A stretch of DNA of 57,253 nucleotides from a virus: positions 1 through 57,253 of the IMG/VR virus record IMGVR_UViG_3300028829_007583. One strand, given 5' to 3'. Below are positions 17,739 to 25,800 of the stretch, piece after piece. The notes under the pieces were generated by a model, which worked only from the letters and a program-made list of their open reading frames with translations, was not told the origin of the DNA and searched no databases. Position 1 is the stretch's first letter. Every line of letters begins with the position of its first letter. The translations under genes and the position numbers were made by a program.

Positions 17739-18492
17739 TTCCAGAGTCTATATCGTCATTCAAACTATCGAAATCTTCTTTTGACGCGTTAGCACTGAAA
17801 TACCAAAAACTTAATACAGATAAAAGTTTATCTTTAACAAGGTCAAAGATTTCATGGCCGTTTTCATCAATATCATAATATTGTTCTATTTTATCTTGAA
17901 CTTCTTCTCCGTTAAAGAATGGCTTAGCATCAAGATCTTCGTCTTCTTGATAAAAAGACAAATGGACTAAATACCACAATATAACTTTATTTTGAGCTTT
18001 GCTGTCTGCGGTATGATTAAAAAGCGAAGAGTAAGATGTTTCCATGTCTACTATATCCCTCCTCTTTTCTGCCATTTCACCTAAGAGGTTACTTAACTTT
18101 TTTTCATCCTTATCATCCTTTTTTGGCTTGGAGGAAAGCCTGCTGTATCTATTTTGGAGATCTCCAAGTTCGCTATACCTTCGAGTTAGAAGTTTGGCAT
18201 CATCTTCTGTTAGAAGGCCTCCTGTGTCACTATATTTTTTAGCTAGCATTGCTTTTGTAAGAATGCCCCTCTTAATGCATTTACTCATCTCAATGCTATA
18301 TTCAATGTCAGCTTCTTCTAAATCTCTTCTATTTGGCTCTTTCAATATAATTTTAACTGGTACTGGCTTCTTTTTGGTTTCCTCAACGGAGTATTCTTCC
18401 ATCTTGCCAGTTTCTTTATTCTTTCTTTTCTTTGTTACTGATTCTGTGACGTCTCTTTCGACATCAACACTGAAGCTATATATTTCTTTCAT
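17731..18492 (-). CDS. Putative tail assembly chaperone-like protein
   Basis: A 253-residue acidic protein. The central part holds VKIILKEPNRRDLEEADIEY followed by an IEMSKCIKRGILTKAML helix, a style of sequence I associate with tail assembly proteins of long-tailed marine phages, although I cannot confirm this without a search. Residues about 110-160 form a charged coiled coil. It is the middle gene of the minus-strand island, 11 bases after the 18504-18809 gene and overlapping the following gene by eight bases. No obvious slippery site was found in the overlap. Confidence 0.35.
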   Translation of the reverse strand: MKEIYSFSVDVERDVTESVTKKRKNKETGKMEEYSVEETKKKPVPVKIILKEPNRRDLEEADIEYSIEMSKCIKRGILTKAMLAKKYSDTGGLLTEDDAKLLTRRYSELGDLQNRYSRLSSKPKKDDKDEKKLSNLLGEMAEKRRDIVDMETSYSSLFNHTADSKAQNKVILWYLVHLSFYQEDEDLDAKPFFNGEEVQDKIEQYYDIDENGHEIFDLVKDKLLSVLSFWYFSANASKEDFDSLNDDIDSGNV

Positions 18493-18503
18493 ATTGATAG
18501 ATG

Positions 18504-18809
18504 TTACTCGTAATAATTATTGAATTTAAAATGCACTATGAATTTGTCAAGATCTTCATTTTGATTCCTTAAGGAATCGTTCCCCATATCTAATACTCTT
18601 TTTCTTAAGTATTGCATTTTCTTGAAATCAAAATAATTAGCTTGGTCAATCAGTGCGTGATATTTTTCAGGTAAAGAGATTTTTAATTTAGTAAAATGTA
18701 TATTATGGTCTTCGTTCAAATCTTCAAGTAGATGAAGGAAGCTTTTAAATAAACCTTTAACATGCTTTTCATATCTATCCTGAAGTATTTCCTTGTCTTT
18801 ATCACTCAT
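18504..18809 (-). CDS. Small helical protein of unknown function
   Basis: A 101-residue, charged, probably all-helical protein, first gene of the minus-strand island. It is acidic at both ends with an aromatic centre (ALIDQANYFDFKKMQYL). No family is recognised. It starts opposite the 18878 gene across a 68-base divergent region. Its position with the two following genes suggests a shared role in tail assembly or in a non-virion function. Confidence 0.45.
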   Translation of the reverse strand: MSDKDKEILQDRYEKHVKGLFKSFLHLLEDLNEDHNIHFTKLKISLPEKYHALIDQANYFDFKKMQYLRKRVLDMGNDSLRNQNEDLDKFIVHFKFNNYYE

Positions 18810-18877
18810 GATACAATTAAGATATTATATTTTAATAAATATTTTTTTCTATAAAAAGTGTAATTTATATTTAAGAC
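18810..18877. promoter_or_regulatory. Divergent promoter region
   Basis: This 68-base AT-rich region separates divergent genes. The plus strand holds GTGTAATTT (18858-18866), eleven bases before the ATG at 18878. The minus strand holds AATATAATATC upstream of the ATG at 18809. Both are candidate -10 elements. Confidence 0.4.
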
Positions 18878-19336
18878 ATGCCTAATTTGATACCAGATTC
18901 CGAGAAACAGGCTTTACAGCAGGCTTTCAATGATATACATGATACCTTTTCTAGGCCAGTCTACTACATAAAAGAAGCTAAAACTGTAGTACTACAAACA
19001 AGCCCTTCGTTCAATTCTATTTATAGCCAAGGAGCGTCGTTAAAAAAATCAATTAAAAAAACAATTAATTCTGGCCAGTTCAATGCTAGAATAACATATG
19101 ACACAGATAAAGCTAATTCTTACTTGAATGACCCTGAGATAGATTCTCAATTAAAATTAAGACTCCCCGACGGATATGTTAGAATAAAAGTTGACTCCAG
19201 TGGATATAATATAATTAAGGAAACAAAGAGGGTTTTATTTGATGAAAGAACTTTTTCTATAGAAAGCGATGTCCGCCCTCACGGTCTTTTTTCACCCAGC
19301 TATTATACTTTCTTTTTACTACCTACCGAAAAATAA
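18878..19336 (+). CDS. Putative neck / head-closure protein
   Basis: A 152-residue protein opening with LIPDSEKQALQQAFNDIHDT, a helix that in siphovirus neck genes precedes a small beta-barrel. The rest (LPDGYVRIKVDSSGYNIIKE and RVLFDERTFSIES) is beta-rich. Size and place, between connector and tail tube genes and followed by two more genes in the same unit, suggest a head-closure or adaptor protein of the neck. The family is not securely identified. The start has no Shine-Dalgarno and lies next to a promoter-like element. Confidence 0.45.
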   Translation: MPNLIPDSEKQALQQAFNDIHDTFSRPVYYIKEAKTVVLQTSPSFNSIYSQGASLKKSIKKTINSGQFNARITYDTDKANSYLNDPEIDSQLKLRLPDGYVRIKVDSSGYNIIKETKRVLFDERTFSIESDVRPHGLFSPSYYTFFLLPTEK

Positions 19337-19337
19337 G

Positions 19338-19985
19338 ATGATATCTAGCAGTGTAATTAGATCTATAAATTCTCAACTACAAAGAGAGATAGGAGCCAAA
19401 GTAGAAGCTATAGTAATAAAAGAATTTGAAGCAATTAAGCGACAAATGATAGATGAATTTGAAAATCATTTAATAACAAGAGAAATAGAAGCGGGAGAAT
19501 CCTCTAGTAATATTAGCGGCACTCTTAGTGGTTATGGAAATTTATTTACATTTATAGGTTTTCAAGAAGGGGATAGTCCATTATCGGAAGTGAGAAGAAG
19601 ATTGGAGGCAACATCTATAAGGAAGACTTCTTATCGAGCAGGTAAATGGGAATTCATAACAACAGAGCCGACTAAAGAGGAGTTATTCTCAATGACACCA
19701 TTGCCTTGGGCAAGCGGAAGAAGCTGGATAGACGGAATAGAAACTGGCTTATCTGGACTAGGTTATTATTTATACATAAGAGGTAAAGATTTAAAAGGAT
19801 CGAGGTCTGGACCTGCAATACAGCTAAAAGGCGGAAAGAAATCAGATTCAGCTTTTGGTGGAGATTCTACAGGTGGAGCAATTAAAAACCAGAGATCCAG
19901 GTACAAGAGAGTCTCTTATATGTCAAAGATTTTAAGAAATTTCAATGCGAAAACTTTAGCTTTAACAAAAAGGGCTATAACATGA
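19338..19985 (+). CDS. Putative tail-completion / neck protein
   Basis: A 215-residue protein. The ATG at 19338, one base after the previous stop, is preferred over an in-frame start at 19269 that would overlap the upstream gene. The N-terminal 45 residues form an amphipathic helix (INSQLQREIGAKVEAIVIKE), followed by a mixed region with WASGRSWIDGIETGLSGLGYY and a basic C-terminus. This layout resembles HK97 gp10-like tail-completion proteins but at greater length. It overlaps the next gene by ATGA. Confidence 0.4.
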   Translation: MISSSVIRSINSQLQREIGAKVEAIVIKEFEAIKRQMIDEFENHLITREIEAGESSSNISGTLSGYGNLFTFIGFQEGDSPLSEVRRRLEATSIRKTSYRAGKWEFITTEPTKEELFSMTPLPWASGRSWIDGIETGLSGLGYYLYIRGKDLKGSRSGPAIQLKGGKKSDSAFGGDSTGGAIKNQRSRYKRVSYMSKILRNFNAKTLALTKRAIT

Positions 19986-20842
19986 AGCCTAATTTCGCGC
20001 ATGAAGCTACGACCAGTTTCTCGATGTGGTTTGAACATCACCTAGTGGAGCATGGAGAAGCATTCGAAAACAAAACTGGAATTTTGTATTATGTTGAGGA
20101 CGAAAGGCTTCCCGATGGTTTCTTTAGGTACAGTAGTCCATACAAACAATGGGTAACAGAAAGCGGTGCAGGGGGAGCATTTGTACCAACTGGAATATCT
20201 GGATCTAACGGAATAATAGAGAAAAACAATAAAAGCGATGGATATTTTATAGACTTTAATAACGGAGGAATTGTTGTAACAGGAGATTCCGCATCAGACT
20301 CAATGAATCTAAGTGGAGCATTCTCCGTTAAAGAGTTTAATATTTATAATACTAATGAGACAGAAGAATCTTTAGTAATCGAAAATAAGTTTGTAGCAAA
20401 TAGTAGATTCTCTATACCAGAAAGTGGGATCGCTCCATATGACATGGTCACCCCTGCTGTTTTTATAAATAATGAATATATGGAAAACACTCCTTATGCA
20501 TTTGGGGGTGAAGATAAAACCACAGTAAGTTTCAAGTCAGTAGTTCTTGCGGAGAATTTATACCAATTAGATGGAATACTATCTTTGTTTTCTGATACAA
20601 GGAATGTATGCTTTCCTAAAATGAATTTTGAAGACTATCCTATAAACGAATATGGAGACCTGAAGACTGGAAAATACTCATACAAGGAATTGGTTTTACA
20701 GAAAGGAAGTAACCTTTTTAATATAGAAAGAGCTGTTACATCTAAGATAAGTGAGAACGTTAGAACTAAGATATCGCCTTCACTTTATGTAGGATTTATT
20801 GATTTTGAAATATCTCAACCCAGATTTCCTAGGATTTATTAA
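19982..20842 (+). CDS. Virion protein of unknown function, possible tail terminator
   Basis: A 286-residue beta-rich protein without recognisable family. It begins with a helix (FSMWFEHHLVEHGEAF), which is then followed by Gly- and Ser-rich strands. The last gene before the tail tube gene usually encodes the tail terminator or a neck protein, and the N-terminal helix would fit a terminator-like protein, but it is twice the usual size. AGGG lies eight bases before its ATG, which overlaps the previous stop (ATGA). Confidence 0.35.
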   Translation: MKPNFAHEATTSFSMWFEHHLVEHGEAFENKTGILYYVEDERLPDGFFRYSSPYKQWVTESGAGGAFVPTGISGSNGIIEKNNKSDGYFIDFNNGGIVVTGDSASDSMNLSGAFSVKEFNIYNTNETEESLVIENKFVANSRFSIPESGIAPYDMVTPAVFINNEYMENTPYAFGGEDKTTVSFKSVVLAENLYQLDGILSLFSDTRNVCFPKMNFEDYPINEYGDLKTGKYSYKELVLQKGSNLFNIERAVTSKISENVRTKISPSLYVGFIDFEISQPRFPRIY

Positions 20843-20946
20843 TTTTAATAAAAATAAAAAAATTTTCACATTATATTATATTTAATGTAATTTAGAATGA
20901 ACCCAATTTGTCAAAATATCAACATTAATTAACAACTTTAAAAATC
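20843..20946 (+). promoter_or_regulatory. AT-rich leader with promoter-like dyad before the tail tube gene
   Basis: These 104 gene-free bases contain ACATTA (with TATTATATT between) and TAATGT, a hairpin around TATATT-like boxes, at about 20871-20891, followed by a 56-base leader without Shine-Dalgarno. A promoter for the highly expressed tail tube gene is plausible. Confidence 0.3.
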
Positions 20947-22695
20947 ATGGCCAGAAATAGAGTAATTTATCAAAGTGAAGCGCTTTTCGTTAGCCCTAAT
21001 GCTACTGGCGCACACTTTACATGTACAGCTGTCATAACAGGAATGGGACCAACTGGAGTGGCGGGTGTCGGACCTAACCTCGGAGGTCTAGGAGGACCTT
21101 CACTAGAAAGTGGAAATGCTTTAGGATTGCATACCCTAACAAACCCTATCGGTTTGTCAGAGGACCCAATTATATTAAAAAATAGAAGCAATGACAACTT
21201 TAGTAATGCAAGATTGGCAAGGGCAAGAAGTGTTGGTATAAAAATTGGTGACCCAGGGCTTTTAGACATCATTAACATTAGTGGTGCCGCTGAAGCTTCA
21301 ATAAATGAAGAATTACGTTCAAAATTTGGCTGGGAGCCAGTAGGATCACCAAGTATAAATGGAGCTTCAAATCAAAATCTAGCTAGAGCTTTAATGGCTG
21401 GCGGGCAGACTGGACAATTAGCATTCTTCTCTAGAAAAGATAATTGGGATAATGCTACTGGTGCATATTATAATGAAATCCCTGGGCCAGCTGTTAGAGA
21501 TGTAATACCTGACAAAAACCACACACCTATAGGTGTGTTTTTACAACCATGGTCTGGATCATATGAAAATATGATTTCACAGGTTCATAGAGTTCAAAGT
21601 GCTAACTATAGTTTCACTATTAATAGAACAGATGTTAATACATTTGGACAATTGGCTAGAATAGATGCTATTGCTCTTGAGCCGCCCACAGTTAACTTAG
21701 ATTTTACATATTATCCTACGGACGGCTTCAACGAAAGAAACCTTGGGTTTTATGTTCAAGGAGAAGATGGTTTAGGAAAAGGAATGGGATCCGAAGGAAA
21801 GAATGCTGCTGCAGATCACCTTAAGGCAGATAATGCTGGCAAGAACTTCTTCATCCTTACAACTCCTGAATCTACTGATGCATTCAATACAACAGATGCG
21901 GTTTCAGAAAGAAGTGTTATAGGTCTCGGAAATGGATTCTTGAGTGATTACACAATCGAAGCATCTGTTGGATCAATACCTACCGCAAATACTACCATTG
22001 AGTTGTACAATGCCAAGTCAGATATCGGAACTACAGGAGTAACTATCCCTGGAATTGGCCTCAAGGATGGTGTACCTTCTAGCGGAATTAACTTCAGTCT
22101 TGGTCATCCTGAGGCATTAAGAGGTGACTACAAAGGAGCATCTCCAAGTACGGGGCTTTTTGGAACTTCCTCAATCACAGCATTGAGGCCTGGAGATATC
22201 CAACTTGAGATTCCAAATGGACTATCTATGATAGCTAAGGTTTCTGGAGAAGGATCTATACATATTCAAAACTTCAGCCTCAGTATGCCATTGAGCAGAA
22301 GCCCAATCGATAGATTAGGTACTAGGTTCGCATTTTCTAGAGTTGTAGATCTTCCTGTTACAGCATCCTTGAGTGTAAGTGCTCTAATGTCTGATGTCGG
22401 AACTGGAAACCTTGCATCCCTGCTTGATGATTGTAAAGAGCATGACATCAAAGTTAAGATGATGGGGCAAGTAGGCTGTGAATTTGGTAATCCAAAAATA
22501 GAAGCTTTAACTATAGACTTCAAAGGTGCACGTGTTGATAGTGAATCGATATCATCTGATATAGGAAGTAATAAGAGTATTGATCTTACTTTTACTACCC
22601 AAATCGGTGGGCCAGAAGATCTTATCCATGGAGTATTTATTTCTGGAGCTAACAGGAATAAAATTCCTGAGTATGCTAATGTTCCAAACAGATAA
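20947..22695 (+). CDS. Major tail tube protein (two tube-like domains)
   Basis: A 582-residue protein in the major tail protein position directly before the tape measure gene and followed by a strong terminator, as befits an abundant product. A tube-like signature appears twice: at about residues 220-258 (YSFTINRTDVNTFGQLA, then a VNLDFTYYP strand) and again at about 442-490 (NFSLSMPLSRSPIDRLG, then a LSVSALMSD strand). The same two-part pattern recurs in the products at 33539, 34366 and 54415, so these form one family. The N-terminal 120 residues are Gly-rich and unique to this copy. Codons of the second half are less AT-rich than average, consistent with high expression. Confidence 0.65.
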   Translation: MARNRVIYQSEALFVSPNATGAHFTCTAVITGMGPTGVAGVGPNLGGLGGPSLESGNALGLHTLTNPIGLSEDPIILKNRSNDNFSNARLARARSVGIKIGDPGLLDIINISGAAEASINEELRSKFGWEPVGSPSINGASNQNLARALMAGGQTGQLAFFSRKDNWDNATGAYYNEIPGPAVRDVIPDKNHTPIGVFLQPWSGSYENMISQVHRVQSANYSFTINRTDVNTFGQLARIDAIALEPPTVNLDFTYYPTDGFNERNLGFYVQGEDGLGKGMGSEGKNAAADHLKADNAGKNFFILTTPESTDAFNTTDAVSERSVIGLGNGFLSDYTIEASVGSIPTANTTIELYNAKSDIGTTGVTIPGIGLKDGVPSSGINFSLGHPEALRGDYKGASPSTGLFGTSSITALRPGDIQLEIPNGLSMIAKVSGEGSIHIQNFSLSMPLSRSPIDRLGTRFAFSRVVDLPVTASLSVSALMSDVGTGNLASLLDDCKEHDIKVKMMGQVGCEFGNPKIEALTIDFKGARVDSESISSDIGSNKSIDLTFTTQIGGPEDLIHGVFISGANRNKIPEYANVPNR

Positions 22696-22715
22696 CACAG
22701 GATAACTAAAAATTT

Positions 22716-22746
22716 AAAAACCCGCCAATTAGGCGGGTTTTTTTTT
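22716..22746 (+). terminator. Strong intrinsic terminator after the tail tube gene
   Basis: CCCGCC (22721-22726) pairs with GGCGGG (22732-22737) around an AATTA loop, preceded by A residues and followed by nine T. It separates the tube gene from the tape measure unit. Confidence 0.95.
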
Positions 22747-22779
22747 GGATATTTTACAGGTGTTTTAATTCCTTTTTAT

Positions 22780-22788
22780 GTGTAATAT
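22780..22788 (+). promoter_or_regulatory. Candidate promoter (GTGTAATAT) for the tape measure and tail-tip genes
   Basis: GTGTAATAT follows the terminator and lies 18 bases before the ATG. It is followed by AAGGAATAAGGAA, one of the few Shine-Dalgarno-like sequences in the window. Confidence 0.45.
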
Positions 22789-22806
22789 TAGTTAAGGAAT
22801 AAGGAA

Positions 22807-25800
22807 ATGCCTCTAAAAATACCAACAATACAGGTCGGACTAGAAAAGTCTATACAAAAGGCTGTAAAAAATGTCAGCGCTAGAGGGGGCTTAAATTTAA
22901 GCTTAAATGATAAAAATTTCACAAGACCACTAGGCAAAATAACTGGGTCTGTAAGTGAATTTAATAGATCCTTAGAGGCTTCAAATGCTAGAGTATTAGC
23001 TTTCGGAGCTTCTGTCGGAATGATACAAGGTGTGCAAACTGCATTTAAGGCCTTGTTGCAAACCACCATACAGGTAGAAAAGCAATTAACGGAAATTAAT
23101 ATCGTCATGGGACTGACGAATAGCCAATTAGATGATTTCTCAAAAGGATTATTTAAAGTAGCAAAAAATACTGCTCAATCTTTCTCTACTGTAGCTACTG
23201 CAGCCACAGAACTAGCAAGACAAGGTTTAACAATGGAAGAAACCTTGAAAAGGACAAATGATGCTCTCATACTGACTAGGCTGACTGGATTAGACGCAGC
23301 TAGTGCGGTGAATGGTTTAACTGCCGCATTAAATACATTTAATAAAGCTGGTCTAGATTCTACTCAAATTTTAAGTAAAATGGCTGCCGTAGACGTGCAG
23401 TTTGCTGTTAGCACAGAAGATTTAATAGATGCTGTTTCTAGAGCTGGTGCTGTAGCTCAAGATGCAGGAGTTAGTTTTGATGAATTACTAGGTGCTGTTA
23501 CTGCAGCTCAACAAATGACAGCTAGAGGTGGTAAGGTTATCGGTAATAGTTTTAAAACTATTTTCACCCGTGTACAAAGATCTACCACGATTAGTAGGCT
23601 TGAGGAGCTTGGAATAGCCGTAAGAGATGTAGCGGGTAACACACTCCCAGCAATTAGAGTATTAGAAAACTTATCAGCCACTTATGATAAGCTAGCAGAT
23701 ACTACAAAAGCTGCTGTAGCTGAACAAGTTGGTGGAGTTTTCCAAATAAACATTTTAAAAGCTGCTATAAATGACCTTTCTTCATCAAATAGCATTCTAG
23801 CTAGAGCAACTCAAATATCTGCAAGTGCAAGTGATGAAGCATACAAAAAGAATGAAATATTAAATAGATCATTATCTGCATTATCATCACAAGCAGCAAC
23901 GAGTATAACTGAATTATCTAATATAATTGGAGAGATTGGATTCTCGAATCAAATAAGAGATTATCTTACATTTATAAGAGATCAGGTATCAAGCATAAAT
24001 GATTTTCTCGGTCAAAAAGAAGGGGAATCTGCTGGAGCTGATTTTGCCAAAGGGCTCATTAAAGGCATAGGTAATGTTATTAGTGGTCCAGGTTTACTAT
24101 TAGCGGCTGGTGTTTTAATAAAATTATTCGCAAAAACTTCTACATTTTTAGTGGGAAGTGCTAAAGAATTGATGGGTGTTGTTAGCGCTAGCCAAAGGCA
24201 AAAACAAGTTCAAGAATCAATAGTAGCTGTATTAGGGGAAAATAGTAGTCTTCAAAAAAGAATATTAGCCCAAGAGGGAAACAGGGCGGCACAAGAGAAG
24301 ACCATATTAACATTACTTCAGGCTCAGTCTAGAGAGCAGCAAAGAATAGCTGCTACAGCAAAAGCTGTTGGACCAGCTATACTAAGAGCTGGATTTAACA
24401 CCTCTTTACAAAGAGGAGGGAAGATAGCTAGTAGCGGCTTAATCCCAAACTATGTCACCCCGAAAGAAAAAGAAATGGAAAAACAGGGAGCCAGGGACGG
24501 TGGATACACTCCTGGCACCGTTAAATCCATGGACATAAAAGGAAAAGGAAGAATAATATATAATACAGCGGAAAAAGTTAAAAAATTTTCAGGAATGTCT
24601 GAGCCAGCAATATTACCACCTTGGAGAAGTAAGGCAGGAAGAAAGTACAAAAACACATTTGAAGAAACTCACGGATTCAACCCTTATGCTAATAAAGGAA
24701 TGATTCCTAATTATTCAAAATCTAGATCTAATATTACTTTTAAGGAGATGGGGGGAGGTCAAATTGGGGGCCCCCCAAGGCAGGTCTTATTTAAATCTAC
24801 GGTTGGAGGGGAGAAGTTCACAGATGCTCAAACAATGGAGATCGTAGACCCCAAAAACGGTGGCAAAATGGGACTGCAAGTTATTTTCACTGGAGACTCT
24901 CCCTCCGAAATGAGAGGAAAAGGATACGGAAGAGAGTTGTACGAATACATGGCGAAGTATGCCAAGAGGAATGGCTACGGAGGCTTATATGGAGATATGG
25001 GGACTTCCATATCAGCAATGAGAGTTGTAGATAGCATAGCAAAAAGAAAAAGCTTTAAAGTTGAAAAAAATCCAGACTTGAAGTTCATAAAAGATGACTT
25101 CGAAGAAGAAGGAATCTGGGGGAGCGACGACTGGACATATAGATTGTCAAACAAAGGCTTAATCCCGAATTACGGAGCATTTTCTCATGATAAAAATTTA
25201 TTAGGAAGCTTACTCGCTAATGATTTCGCCAAAGATGGAAGGATAAAATATCTTGACGCTCTTAGTTATGTTGACGAAAAAGGTTTAACATCTATATTAA
25301 AAAGCTTCAATAAATATGGAGAGCATGATGGCTGGAAGGCTTCTTGGCCTGGAATGCCCGTCAATCAGTTAATGAAGAATTTCCCCAAATACAGTACTGG
25401 CGGAAAACCTTACGATAGTGGAGCCAAAGGGCTTTACAGTGGATTAACCCCAACAAGAATAAAAGAAATATTAGAGAAGCCTGAAATAACAAGGCAATTT
25501 TATAAATATATAACTGGAAAAACATCCTCAATAGATGTGGAGTCTGGCTTGACACCTCAAGAAAAAGATTATTTTAAATCTAATTTTGGGATGGTTCCTA
25601 AATTAAAACACATAGAGGACGGTTTCGTTTCCAGTGGGGCGAATCAAAAAAAGAAAAATCTTAATGCACTAAGATATGACTTTCTTAAAGCAGGGCCTAA
25701 AGGTGGCAGCTCCACCATGAGCAAAATTAAAACTCAGTTCAGGGGAACTCTATTTAAAGACCCTAAAAGAAGAGCTAATCTTTTTAGGCAAAATAATGAA

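Noticed and set aside
17725-17745. Programmed frameshift between the two minus-strand chaperone candidates
   Set aside because: The overlap is only eight bases and the +1 frame is closed by a stop a few codons upstream; no slippery sequence is seen. Coupled translation explains it better.
18044-18523. 159-residue plus-strand frame
   Set aside because: Antisense to the minus-strand island gene at 17731-18492; Ser/Leu-rich and without a start context. The minus-strand protein has normal composition and an overlapping neighbour.
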